Shown here in pieces: positions 47,150 to 56,329 of a stretch of 64,000 bases of DNA. The DNA is taken from assembly GCA_947629245.1 (NCBI GenBank), contig CANRDC010000003.1:35492-99491 (forward strand). The letters are read 5' to 3'. The stretch's first letter is position 1. Every line of letters begins with the position of its first letter. The translations under genes and the position numbers were made by a program. The DNA comes from an uncultured Oscillospiraceae bacterium. Its GTDB lineage: Bacteria > Bacillota > Clostridia > Oscillospirales > Oscillospiraceae. The notes beneath the pieces were generated by a model. It was given only the letters and a program-made list of their open reading frames with translations. It was not told where the DNA came from and did no database searches.

Positions 47150-47588
47150 TTGTCTTCTCTTTCACGTTGATTTTGAATTGGTTGCGGCCCATGGGGGTGT
47201 GGTTGAAGTCGATCTCATAGTCCAGCTCCATGGTGCCCCCATGCTCGTCCAGCTTCGCGTCGATGCGGCGGGTGTCCACCCCCATGGTGGCGCTGCCGTA
47301 GGGGGTCTCGTAGAGGAAAAAGTCCTTCTGCCCCTCCCGGAACACCATCTCGGAGTTCAGGTTTCCCTCCCGGCGGAGCACCACGCCCATGGGGTTGATG
47401 GTGAAGGTGGTGCGGGTGCCGTCCAGCCCGGTCAGGTCGCTCTCCTCATAGGTGAAGCGGCTCTCCCCGTTCTCAAAGCCGTACTTGCCCGCCGTCACAA
47501 GCTCCACCGCGTCCTTTCCGCCGGACGGGTCCCGCTGGATACCGGTTATTGAAATGATCACGTCTCTCATATTCATGTGGTCCATCAT
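47142..47588 (-). CDS. DUF1934 (YwiB-like) protein
   Basis: 148 aa, lipocalin-like; overlaps argS start, as often seen in Firmicutes; start approximate. Confidence 0.85.
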   Translation of the reverse strand: MMDHMNMRDVIISITGIQRDPSGGKDAVELVTAGKYGFENGESRFTYEESDLTGLDGTRTTFTINPMGVVLRREGNLNSEMVFREGQKDFFLYETPYGSATMGVDTRRIDAKLDEHGGTMELDYEIDFNHTPMGRNQFKINVKEKTNG

Positions 47589-47718
47589 AATACAAATCCG
47601 CGCTCAACACAAGGAAAAGTTCACATTCTGCCAAATATTCGTTAGCTTTGCCCTATAGAACATTATAACGTGTTCGTGCTATAATATAAGTGCGAAAGAC
47701 CATAAGGAGGTGAGCGTC

Positions 47719-48126
47719 GTGACGATCGAGCTTACCGAAAAGGAATTCAGGCGCCTTCTGGACCTGGTGTACGTGGGGGATTGGGTACTCAACTCCGCCC
47801 GCGGCGAGGACCGGTTCGAGGACTATGATATGCTGCAGGAGAAGCTGTTTGCCATGTGCTCCCAGGCGGGTATGCGCTCGCTCATCGAGACGTGGCAGGG
47901 CCATGTGTTCCCCTCCCGCGCCTATGAGGAGGGCGGCATCCACGAGGCCATCGCGGACTATGAGGACGCGGTGTTCTTTGACATCCTGGCCGAGGAACTG
48001 GCCCGCCGGGACATGGAGGGCGAGGGCCTGGACGCCAACGACGAAAACGAGCTGATGAACCGTATTGAGGAGTATTACAGCGAGTTTGAGCAGCACGGCA
48101 TCGACAACCTGACCGTGGAGCCGTGA
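47719..48126 (+). CDS. Conserved hypothetical acidic protein
   Basis: GTG start 8 nt after GGAGG; MTIELTEKEFRRLLDLVYVGDWVLNS. Confidence 0.75.
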   Translation: MTIELTEKEFRRLLDLVYVGDWVLNSARGEDRFEDYDMLQEKLFAMCSQAGMRSLIETWQGHVFPSRAYEEGGIHEAIADYEDAVFFDILAEELARRDMEGEGLDANDENELMNRIEEYYSEFEQHGIDNLTVEP

Positions 48127-48152
48127 TCATTTTTTCAGCAGACCGTAAAGAA

Positions 48153-48180
48153 GCCGCCCGGAAAGCATCCGGGCGGTTTT
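48153..48180. terminator. Terminator hairpin
   Basis: GCCGCCCGG AAAGCAT CCGGGCGGT TTTTCG. Confidence 0.75.
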
Positions 48181-48191
48181 TCGTTTCATTT

Positions 48192-49079
48192 TCAGTCCAC
48201 GTCCAGCTTCTGTACGCTCCGCTCCAGGGTGAAGCCCCGGCCCCGGACCTCCTTGACCTGGGTGATGGTGATGAAGGCGGCCGGGTCCACGGTCTGGATC
48301 AGCTCCGTGGCGGCGTACAGCTTCCGCCGGGGGATGACGCACAGCACGCCCTTTTGCCGCTGCTGCATCGCGCCGGTCTGGATCTCCACCATAGTGGCGC
48401 CCGCCTCCAGCTCCGTCAGGATGCGGCGGCGGATCTCGTCGTACTGCTGGGACACGGCGAACAGCTGTATCTGCGCCAGCCCCATGATCATCACCTTGTC
48501 CAGCACCAGCGATTGCAGCACCAGCAGCACCAGCGCGTAGAGGACCGGCTCCGGCGACGAGAACAGCGCCTGGCCCCCGATCACCAGGATGTCCATGATA
48601 TACACGCAGATGGACACGGGGATGTGGGTCCACTTGTGCAGCACAAGGCTTGCGATGTCCATGCCGCCGGTGGAGGAGCCCACCCGCATCACGACGCCCA
48701 GGGACGCCCCCATGAGCACGCCGCCGAACAGCGCCGCCACCAGCGGGTCGTGGGTGACCGCGCCGATGCCGGGGATGCGCTGCATCAGCGCCAGAAATGC
48801 CGGGTACAGCAGGGAGCTGGCCAATGTGGTGGTCACCAGCTTCCGCCCCAGCACCAGCCCGCCCAGCGCCAGCAGCGCTCCGTTCAGCACGAACACGATG
48901 GTGGCCGTCTCCGCCGGGAGCACCCGCGCCAGCACGATGGCCAGACCCGTGGTGCCGCCCATGATGAGGCCGTGGGGGATGATGAACGCCGCCACCGCAA
49001 AGGCCAGCAGGGCGTTCCCGGCCAGGATGGACGCGCATGTCCAGGCGAGTCCGGCGAGCTTTTTTGTGCGTTTCGTCAT
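48192..49079 (-). CDS. YitT family protein (DUF2179)
   Basis: Multi-pass N-term, GASLGVVMRVGSSTGGMDIASL; C-term VIPRRKLYAATELIQTVDPAAFITITQVKEVRGRGFT. Confidence 0.92.
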   Translation of the reverse strand: MTKRTKKLAGLAWTCASILAGNALLAFAVAAFIIPHGLIMGGTTGLAIVLARVLPAETATIVFVLNGALLALGGLVLGRKLVTTTLASSLLYPAFLALMQRIPGIGAVTHDPLVAALFGGVLMGASLGVVMRVGSSTGGMDIASLVLHKWTHIPVSICVYIMDILVIGGQALFSSPEPVLYALVLLVLQSLVLDKVMIMGLAQIQLFAVSQQYDEIRRRILTELEAGATMVEIQTGAMQQRQKGVLCVIPRRKLYAATELIQTVDPAAFITITQVKEVRGRGFTLERSVQKLDVD

Positions 49080-49107
49080 GGCGTTCCTCTCTTTTCCGGC
49101 GTCTGGC

Positions 49108-50307
49108 TCATACGTCGGAGCTGCCGTCCCGCTCCGGGCTCTCGGGCCCGAGGACGAACGGCGTGTTTTCGGCAGGCATGCAGCCGCAGGGGTCGGCCGC
49201 GAAGCTGAGGCCGCCGATGAAGTGTACGGTCCGGACGGGTATGGCGCTCGTGATCAGCGTGGCCAGCCACTGACGGTTCCGGTCGGTGGTATGGGCCGAG
49301 ACCCACAGGTCCTTCGTGGTACGCATGCCCTGTGTCCCGGTGTGCGCGACGACGATATAGACGTGGAACCATGTCTTGCCGTCGGAGATCTGGATCAGGT
49401 CCCCTGCGGCGGCGTTTGCCAGACCGTTGGTGATCGTACCTATCGGGCCCGGGTCCTGCAGCCGTCCGGCAAGTATGTAGCGGGAAAACGGCTGGACGGC
49501 CGTCCAGTGGCCGAATACGTCATGGGAGAACTGATCGCTTTGAAACCATGCCCGCGGTCCGGTCCGGATCATGGGCGGCATCTTCAGGTTGACGGCGGCG
49601 GAGGTGTTCTTCCCGCCGAGGCCCGCCCATACGCATTGGGACGCGAAATTCTGGCAGTCCCCGCCAAGCCCCCGGTAGCTGAAAAAGAGACGGTTGTAGG
49701 ACAGCGCGAACCGCTCCGCGTAGGCCACGGCCGCGGCGGCGTCGTAGGGCTCGAAGAACGGGTCCCCATCGGCGCGGAAGGCGTCCGGCGCGCCGGGACC
49801 AAAATACTCCGAAAGCGGGGCGCTTTGCCGCTGTTCCGACGGGTAGTTGAGGAAGGTCTTGACGTCGATGTCCGTGTCGCGGAAGGCGTCGTCAAAATCG
49901 CTGTCCGTGATGATGTCCGCCAAAAGCCATGTCCCGGCCACCCTGTTCAGCGCCATATCGTACCGGGTGGCCTCGGAGGTGTCGATATCGGGCACAGGCA
50001 GCAGAACGTAGTCGTATCGCTCAAAAACGGTGATCTCGGCGTAATCGCCGCTGATCCCCACCAGCCGGGCCCTCATCCGGTGTCTGCTTCTCAGCACGCG
50101 GGCGTCGTTCCGCTGCCGCAGACCGGCCTCCAGCTCGATGCGGTCGGCCATGTACTGAAGATGACGGAAAGCCGCTGAGTTCTGGTCGAAGAACGACAGA
50201 AAGTCGACGCAGCTTCCGAACTGTTCCAGCCGGGCGATGCGCGCCCGGAGAAAACGCTTTGCGACGCCGACGATCTGCCGCCTGTCGGAATGAGGACATG
50301 TTTTCAT
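49108..50307 (-). CDS. Amidase_6-like (putative amidase domain) protein
   Basis: GGDCQNFASQCVWAGLGG, WFQSDQFSHDVFGHWTAV, GDLIQISDGKTWFHVYIVV. Confidence 0.8.
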   Translation of the reverse strand: MKTCPHSDRRQIVGVAKRFLRARIARLEQFGSCVDFLSFFDQNSAAFRHLQYMADRIELEAGLRQRNDARVLRSRHRMRARLVGISGDYAEITVFERYDYVLLPVPDIDTSEATRYDMALNRVAGTWLLADIITDSDFDDAFRDTDIDVKTFLNYPSEQRQSAPLSEYFGPGAPDAFRADGDPFFEPYDAAAAVAYAERFALSYNRLFFSYRGLGGDCQNFASQCVWAGLGGKNTSAAVNLKMPPMIRTGPRAWFQSDQFSHDVFGHWTAVQPFSRYILAGRLQDPGPIGTITNGLANAAAGDLIQISDGKTWFHVYIVVAHTGTQGMRTTKDLWVSAHTTDRNRQWLATLITSAIPVRTVHFIGGLSFAADPCGCMPAENTPFVLGPESPERDGSSDV

Positions 50308-50477
50308 GAGCCGTACCTCGCAGTCTCTTTGGTAAGATCGATGTCCGCCGGGAACATATATATACAGTGTACCAATTTTCTCTCCGTTTGACAATCGTTT
50401 TATTCATGCCGCGCCGCGGGAAAGCTCCTCCGCATAAAAACCGGCCGTCTGTCCAAACTATGGGCAGGTGATCTTTT

Positions 50478-50918
50478 ATGAATATGACCAACAGCGAATA
50501 CAACGAATATATCAAAGGTATGGCGCCCAAGTCGCCTCTGGCGGGGGACCTGGTGAAGGCGTTCGTGGTAGGCGGACTGATCTGCTGCATCGGCGAGGGC
50601 CTGGCCATGCTCTATAAGGACTTCGCGGGCCTGCCCGAGGAGGACGCCGCCACGGCGGTGAGCATGACGCTGGTGTTTCTCTCGGCGCTGCTGACGGGAC
50701 TGAACGTCTACGACAAGATAGCCCGGTTCGCCGGAGCGGGGACGCTGGTGCCCATCACGGGCTTCGCCAACTCCGTGGTGAGCCCGGCGCTGGAGTTCAA
50801 GACCGAGGGCTTCATCCTGGGCACGGCGGCAAAGATGTTCACCATCGCCGGACCCGTCATCACCTTCGGCATCACCGCCAGCGTGATCTACGGACTCATA
50901 CTGTGTCTGCTAAAATAA
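50478..50918 (+). CDS. spoVAC: Stage V sporulation protein AC
   Basis: YIKGMAPKSPLAGDLVKAFVVGGLICCIGEG, AGAGTLVPITGFANSVVSPALEFKTEGFILG. Confidence 0.95.
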   Translation: MNMTNSEYNEYIKGMAPKSPLAGDLVKAFVVGGLICCIGEGLAMLYKDFAGLPEEDAATAVSMTLVFLSALLTGLNVYDKIARFAGAGTLVPITGFANSVVSPALEFKTEGFILGTAAKMFTIAGPVITFGITASVIYGLILCLLK

Positions 50919-50931
50919 ACGCGGACGGACC

Positions 50932-50961
50932 TTCTCCCCCGGACCGGGGGAGAAATTTTTT
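50932..50961 (+). terminator. Rho-independent terminator
   Basis: TTCTCCCCCG GAC CGGGGGAGAA ATTTTTTT. Confidence 0.9.
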
Positions 50962-50982
50962 TGCGATCCGTGAAAATATACC

Positions 50983-51011
50983 TTGACAGGCGAGGTAGCT
51001 CGTGGTATTAT
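50983..51011 (+). promoter_or_regulatory. Promoter of padR operon
   Basis: TTGACA - 17 nt - TATTAT, followed by inverted repeat ACTTC GTGAGAT GAAGT. Confidence 0.8.
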
Positions 51012-51069
51012 GCAATCACAAGATACTTCGTGAGATGAAGTACATCACGTTATGAAAGGAGGATGCGTC

Positions 51070-51405
51070 ATGTCCATATCCGCGGATATCCTGCGGGGGC
51101 ACACGGACACCATCATTTTGGCCCAGCTCATGGCCGGGGACAGCTACGGCTATGAGATCAACAAGAACATATCCCAGCGGGCGGGAGGCGCCTACGGCTT
51201 CAAGGAGGCCACGCTGTACACGGCCTTCAAGCGCCTGGAGCAGAACGGGATGATCGCCTCCTACTGGGGGGACGACGGGCCCGGCGCCCGGCGGCGGTAT
51301 TACGCCATCACGGAGGCGGGCATGCGGCAGCTTGCCGCCGACCGGCAGGAGTGGAGCGAGACGAAAAAGGTGCTGGACGCGCTGATACTGACAAAGGAGG
51401 GTTGA
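51070..51405 (+). CDS. PadR family transcriptional regulator
   Basis: ILRGHTDTIILAQLMAGDSYGYEINKNI, FKEATLYTAFKRLEQNGMIASYW. Confidence 0.95.
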   Translation: MSISADILRGHTDTIILAQLMAGDSYGYEINKNISQRAGGAYGFKEATLYTAFKRLEQNGMIASYWGDDGPGARRRYYAITEAGMRQLAADRQEWSETKKVLDALILTKEG

Positions 51406-51408
51406 CCC

Positions 51409-52758
51409 ATGGAGGACATCAAACGCAGATTTGCCAATGAGATCGCGGCGAAGCTGGCCGCGGCGGCGGAGAGCGACGCGAAATCGGAGATGATCGAGGA
51501 GCTGGCGGAGAATCTGGCCGGGCGGTATGAGGACATGACCGCGGGCGGCATGGAGCCGGACGAGGCTTTCTCCAAGGCCATGGAGGAGCTTGGCAGCGTG
51601 GATGAGCTGCTGGCCTATCTGGCCGCCCAGGAGCCAGAGGGCGGCGCCCCGGAGGGGGAAGACCCCAGGAACGATGTGGACGAGTTTTTCCGGACCCTGG
51701 GGGACATGAGCCGGACCATCGGGGACGTGGCAAAAGAGGCTGCCGGTGCAGCTAAGGACTTTTTCCGCAGCGACGACGTCCGCGCTGCCGTGGCGGAGGG
51801 CAAGCGGGCCGTCCGGGAGGCGAAAGAGCAGCTCAAGGGCGTGGCCGGCTCCGCCTGGGAGGGCGCTACGGTCCACATCCATGTGGACGACGACGGAACG
51901 GTGAGCGGCAAGGCAAGCAAGGCTAGGGACTTCGGCTGGTCGGACGCCGAGGATGAGGAGCAGGGCGTGCCCTCCCAAGGGGTGCTGCGTCTGGACGTGG
52001 AGACCACGGGCGACGTGGACATATCCCTGGACGGCGACCCGGAGGCCCCGATCCAGGTGGAGGGGAACATGTCCCGGATGGAGGTGTTCGTGGCGGAGGA
52101 CGGCGTGCTGAAGGTGCGGCCGCTGCGCACGGCCAGTAACCAGTTTTTCACCTTCCGGGGCGCGTCCAGTCAGGACGTGTCGCTGACCATCCCGGCCCGG
52201 CGCTGGGAGAGCGTCCGGGTGTTCACCGCCACCGGCGACGTGGACATGGGCGATGACCTGGAGGTGGGCCAGCTGACCGTTCAGACGGCCAGCGGCGATA
52301 TCGACTGCCAGGTGAAGAGCTGCGAGCGGGCGGAGCTCAGGACGGCCAGCGGCGACATTTACCTGGAGGGCAACGCCGCCCAGCTGCAGGCGGAGACCGC
52401 CAGCGGCGACGTGCACCTGGACGGGCCCATGGGCCAGGTGAAGGTATCCACGGCCAGCGGGGATGTGGAGCTTTCCGGCTCCGTGTGGAAGGCCCATGTC
52501 AAGAGCATGAGCGGCGACGTGTGGGTCAAGAGCATGACCCTTCCGGCGGAGCTGGAGCTGTCCTCCAAGAGCGGCGACGTGGAGGTCCGGGTCCCGGACA
52601 ACGGCCCGTTCAAGGTGAACGCCTCCAGCGTCAGCGGTACGGTGGACCTGCGGCCCTTCGCCCAGTGGTCCTGGTCCGGGGAAGCCGATCCCGGCGCCCC
52701 CGTGCCCCGGTATTCTCTCAGCAGCATCAGCGGCGACGTGTCGCTGGATAAGTATTAA
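51409..52758 (+). CDS. DUF4097 beta-strand repeat protein with DUF1700-like N-terminus
   Basis: FSKAMEELGSVDELL; repeated TASGDI/SGDV strands. Confidence 0.9.
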   Translation: MEDIKRRFANEIAAKLAAAAESDAKSEMIEELAENLAGRYEDMTAGGMEPDEAFSKAMEELGSVDELLAYLAAQEPEGGAPEGEDPRNDVDEFFRTLGDMSRTIGDVAKEAAGAAKDFFRSDDVRAAVAEGKRAVREAKEQLKGVAGSAWEGATVHIHVDDDGTVSGKASKARDFGWSDAEDEEQGVPSQGVLRLDVETTGDVDISLDGDPEAPIQVEGNMSRMEVFVAEDGVLKVRPLRTASNQFFTFRGASSQDVSLTIPARRWESVRVFTATGDVDMGDDLEVGQLTVQTASGDIDCQVKSCERAELRTASGDIYLEGNAAQLQAETASGDVHLDGPMGQVKVSTASGDVELSGSVWKAHVKSMSGDVWVKSMTLPAELELSSKSGDVEVRVPDNGPFKVNASSVSGTVDLRPFAQWSWSGEADPGAPVPRYSLSSISGDVSLDKY

Positions 52759-52778
52759 GGGGAGGAGATGTGCGTTCC

Positions 52779-53657
52779 ATGGCAAGAAGCGACCATACCT
52801 CCGTTGAATATTCCTATTTGCTGGATGTGTTCAGCGGCAGCCTTTTCAACACGCCGAAGCTGGGGCCAGGGGAGGACGTGAAGCTGGAGTACCGCTTTGA
52901 CTGTCCGGAGTTTCAGGAGCTTCGAGAGCGCTATCCTATCGAGAAGGCCGCCGGAAAGGGCGGGGACTTTCAGCGGGCGCTGCGGCTGTGCCGGTATCTG
53001 GCGCCCCGGCTGGAGCACAAGAGCGACTACGATAACCACGTCCCCTGCAACTCTCTGGCCCTGCTGGACTACTGCTTTGAGAAGAGCGGCGTGGGCATCA
53101 ACTGCCTGAACAAGGCGAAGATCCTGGCGGAGTGCTGTCTGGCTCTGGGCATTTACGCCCGCCGGGTGGGCGGGATGCCCTGCTCCCCCTACGACGGGGA
53201 CAACCATGTGGTCACGGAGATCTTTGACCGGCAGAGCGGAAAATGGGCGGCCCTGGACCCCACCTTCGGCAGCTCTTTCTCCGACGGCATGAAGCCCCTG
53301 GACTGCCTGGAGCTGCGGACCGCCTTCGGGGAGGGCAGACCGGTCTCCGCCGTGCTGAACCGGCAGACCCCGACGGATATCCGGGCGCTGCAAAAGCGCA
53401 ACGCCGCGGTGAACTGGTACTATGCCAAGAATTCCCATTGGTTCTTCTTCGACACGGTGTCCGCCTTTGGCGTGCCGGAGGACAGCGTCCGGGTGTATGT
53501 GACGCCGGAGGGCTTCGATGTGCGGCGGTGGAAGGTCAGGAACGCGCAATACAGGGCGGAGAAGTACGGCGAGGATATGGGGGACGATCCGGCGAAGGCC
53601 GGAGCGCTTGACTTTCGCCTGGCCTCCCCCGCGGTATGGGACAGTCCGGCGGCATAG
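52779..53657 (+). CDS. Transglutaminase-like domain protein
   Basis: GINCLNKAKILAECCLALGIYARRVGGMPCSPYDGDNHVVTEIFDRQSGKWAALDPTFG. Confidence 0.88.
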   Translation: MARSDHTSVEYSYLLDVFSGSLFNTPKLGPGEDVKLEYRFDCPEFQELRERYPIEKAAGKGGDFQRALRLCRYLAPRLEHKSDYDNHVPCNSLALLDYCFEKSGVGINCLNKAKILAECCLALGIYARRVGGMPCSPYDGDNHVVTEIFDRQSGKWAALDPTFGSSFSDGMKPLDCLELRTAFGEGRPVSAVLNRQTPTDIRALQKRNAAVNWYYAKNSHWFFFDTVSAFGVPEDSVRVYVTPEGFDVRRWKVRNAQYRAEKYGEDMGDDPAKAGALDFRLASPAVWDSPAA

Positions 53658-53694
53658 AGCGGTCGGAAAAAATATTGACCTCCTAAGTCAAAAG

Positions 53695-53723
53695 GGGCCG
53701 GTGCAGGTTTGCTTGCACCGGCC
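53695..53723 (+). terminator. Terminator-like hairpin
   Basis: GGGGCCGGTGCAGGTTTGCTTGCACCGGCCC. Confidence 0.65.
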
Positions 53724-53759
53724 CTGTGATCTGTCAATGAATATGAAAAGGTAGTTGCC

Positions 53760-53882
53760 GCAAGGGGGAGCTCGAGGGGGACGGTAGTCCCGCCTCGAAT
53801 GGGATCTGACGCCCCGCGCTTTGCGCGGCGAGCGGAGCGAGGACTTTTTTACCGCAAGCGGTACAAAAGTAACGGCGTCATT
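53760..53882. repeat. Dispersed structured repeat, copy 2
   Basis: Near-identical to 21349-21470; third inner stem TACCGC-AA-GCGGTA replaces CGCCGC-TT-GCGGCG. Confidence 0.9.
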
Positions 53883-53929
53883 ATGAAATAGTCGTTTGAA
53901 AGGCTATGCCTTTCAAACGACTATTTCAT
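53883..53929. repeat. Perfect 22-bp-arm palindrome containing the stop codon of the minus-strand SBP gene
   Basis: ATGAAATAGTCGTTTGAAAGGC TAT GCCTTTCAAACGACTATTTCAT. Confidence 0.9.
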
Positions 53930-54709
53930 GTAATATGCCGCCACCACGCTGGAGACCAGGATGCCGTCCACCTCGCCCCGCATGAGGGCCTGGAACAGGC
54001 CGTCGGTATTGGTCTGGTAGATGACGGAGCCCAAGCTGTCCACAAATTTTGTGTTCTGATAGAGCACGTCCTGGTCCACCACCGTCACGCCCAGGGTCTT
54101 GCCCTTCAGTCCGGAGCGGCGGCGGATGTGGCTGCCGGAGCGGGACACCAGCACGTACTGGCTGGTCAGATAGGCGGGGGAGTAGTCGAAATCCGACGAC
54201 AGGTCCGCCTCCGGCACCGCCATGGCGATGTCGATGTTCCCGGCGTTCAGCTCGATCTCCGCGTCGGCGATGCTGATGGGGTAGAAGTTGATGCCCCAGC
54301 CCAGGTAGCCGCAGATATAGGTGATCAGATCCACGTCGAAGCCCGCGTAGCCGCCGCCGGAGATATAGCTCATGGGCATGTTGGTCACGTCGATGCCCAC
54401 GGTGACGAACCGGTCGGGCTTTTCCTCCAGCAAAGGCTCCAGCGCGTCGGCGTCGCCCTTGATATTGACCAGGTTCTCGCCGAACCAGGTGGTGGACAGG
54501 CTCCGGAAGGTGTTGCCGGAGGCCAGCACCTGCATGGCGGCGGTCACATACTGCTGCAGCCTGTCCCCCTTGCGGAAGGCGATATAGTAGCTGCCCTCGC
54601 CGCTGTATTCGTCCACGATCCGGTAGCCGTTGCCGCCGGAGCAGGCGGCCAGCGGCAGGACCATGGCGAGGCACAGCCAGACGCAGACGATGGACCGGAG
54701 CTTTCTCAT
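53921..54709 (-). CDS. Substrate-binding lipoprotein with circularly permuted SBP_bac_3 order
   Basis: Lipobox LPLAACSGG; begins with the normally C-terminal segment (YYIAFRKGDRLQQYVTAAMQVLASGNTFRSLSTTWFGEN), then the N-terminal segment (VTVGIDVTNMPMSYISGGGYAGFDVDLITYICGYLGW), ends GEVDGILVSSVVAAYYMK*. Confidence 0.85.
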   Translation of the reverse strand: MRKLRSIVCVWLCLAMVLPLAACSGGNGYRIVDEYSGEGSYYIAFRKGDRLQQYVTAAMQVLASGNTFRSLSTTWFGENLVNIKGDADALEPLLEEKPDRFVTVGIDVTNMPMSYISGGGYAGFDVDLITYICGYLGWGINFYPISIADAEIELNAGNIDIAMAVPEADLSSDFDYSPAYLTSQYVLVSRSGSHIRRRSGLKGKTLGVTVVDQDVLYQNTKFVDSLGSVIYQTNTDGLFQALMRGEVDGILVSSVVAAYYMK

Positions 54710-54729
54710 GACGTTCCTCCTTGAAAAAG

Positions 54730-54753
54730 AAAGCCGCACGGCCGTGCGGCTTT
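54730..54753. terminator. Hairpin between ABC ATPase gene and permuted SBP gene
   Basis: AAAGCCGCACGG/CCGTGCGGCTTT with TTTTTA flank. Confidence 0.7.
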
Positions 54754-54794
54754 TTACTATACTATCCGATTTTCCGCAGAAAATCAAGAGGCTC

Positions 54795-55580
54795 TCACGC
54801 TTGATTATAGCTGTCCAGAAACCGGCGGGTGCGCTCCTGGGTGGGCGCGCCGATGACCTGCTCGGGGGGACCGGATTCCACCACCACGCCCCCGTCCATG
54901 AAGATGACCTGGGTGGATACGTCCCTGGCGAAGGCCATCTCGTGGGTGACGATGATCATGGTGGTCTGACGCTGGGCCAGCTGCCGGATGACCCGCAGCA
55001 CCTCCTGCGTCAGCTCCGGGTCCAGAGCGGAGGTGGGCTCGTCGAAGCACAAAATGTCCGGCTGCAGGGCCAGGGCCCGGGCGATGGCCACCCGCTGCTG
55101 CTGGCCGCCGGAGAGCTGGTGGGGATAGTTGTCCATCCGGTCAGAGAGGCCCATCTGGGCTAAAAGCTGCCGGGCCTCGCCGTCGATGCGGGCGAAGAGC
55201 TCCTTTTTCCGGGTCTTATAGTCGGGGTCCTCCTTCGCCAGCAGCCGCCCGGCCAGGGTCACGTTCTGCAGGGCGGTATACTGGGGGAACAGGTTGAACG
55301 ACTGGAACACCAGCCCGAAGTGCAGCCGCTTGCGGCGGATATCCGCCTCCCGCCGGGCGGCGGGGTCGGCCGCGTCGAACAGTACCTGACCGTTCACCGC
55401 GATGGAGCCGCCGTCGGGCCGCTCCAGAAAATTCAGACACCGCAGCAGCGTGGTCTTGCCGGAGCCGGAGGAGCCGATGACGGACACCACCTGGCCCCTT
55501 TCCAGCGAGAAGCTGATGTCCTTCAAGACCTCCGTCTGGCCGAAGCTCTTGCGGATGTCCTTTACGTCCAAGATCGCCAT
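54795..55580 (-). CDS. Amino-acid ABC transporter ATP-binding protein
   Basis: [51 protein letters not shown]. Confidence 0.96.
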   Translation of the reverse strand: MAILDVKDIRKSFGQTEVLKDISFSLERGQVVSVIGSSGSGKTTLLRCLNFLERPDGGSIAVNGQVLFDAADPAARREADIRRKRLHFGLVFQSFNLFPQYTALQNVTLAGRLLAKEDPDYKTRKKELFARIDGEARQLLAQMGLSDRMDNYPHQLSGGQQQRVAIARALALQPDILCFDEPTSALDPELTQEVLRVIRQLAQRQTTMIIVTHEMAFARDVSTQVIFMDGGVVVESGPPEQVIGAPTQERTRRFLDSYNQA

Positions 55581-55595
55581 AACGGTGGCCTCCTC

Positions 55596-56282
55596 TCAGC
55601 GGAAATAGTCCAGGCGCTTTTCCAGACGCCCCAGCACCAGCGTCATCACCCCTGTGAACGCCAGATAGTATACCGCCGTGAAAAACAGCGGCCAGATGGC
55701 CCCGGCGATGCCGTGGGAGCCTTTCAGGAACGCCTGACCGGCCCAAATGAGCTCCTGCAGGGCGATGATCCGGGCCAGGGCGGTGTCCTTGACCAGGGTG
55801 ATGATCTCGTTGGACATGGGGGGCACGATGCGCTTGATCACCTGCAGGAGCGTCACCTTGAAAAAGATCTGGCTCCTGGTCATGCCCAGGACCATGCCCG
55901 CCTCCTGCTGGCCCCTGGGGATGGACTGGATGCCGCCCCGGTATATCTCGGAGAAGTAGCAGGCGTAGTTGAAGATGAACGCGATGGCGGAGGCGGTGAA
56001 CCGCCCGGTCTCGCCGCTGCCCCAGACGTTGTTGTGCAGCACCATGCCGGGGAAATAATAGATGATGAGCAGCTGGATCATCAAAGGCGTGCCCCGGACC
56101 ACCCACACCACGAAGCGGGTGAGGACGCTCAGAGGCTTGAAGCGGCTCATGGAGCCGAAGGCGATCACCAGGCCCAGCGGGAAGGCCCCCAGGCCGGTGA
56201 CGAAAAACAGCTTCAGTGTCTGTAAGAACCCCTCGTTCAGAGACTTGAGCACGACGGGCATCTGTTGGAGGATCAGGTCCAT
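55596..56282 (-). CDS. Amino-acid ABC transporter permease
   Basis: FLQTLKLFFVTGLGAFPLGLVIAFG, RGTPLMIQLLIIYYFPG, IYRGGIQSIPRGQQEAGMVLGM. Confidence 0.93.
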   Translation of the reverse strand: MDLILQQMPVVLKSLNEGFLQTLKLFFVTGLGAFPLGLVIAFGSMSRFKPLSVLTRFVVWVVRGTPLMIQLLIIYYFPGMVLHNNVWGSGETGRFTASAIAFIFNYACYFSEIYRGGIQSIPRGQQEAGMVLGMTRSQIFFKVTLLQVIKRIVPPMSNEIITLVKDTALARIIALQELIWAGQAFLKGSHGIAGAIWPLFFTAVYYLAFTGVMTLVLGRLEKRLDYFR

Positions 56283-56329
56283 GTGTATCTCCCAGGTAGT
56301 GAAAATCATCGCCGTCAGGCGATACAAAG

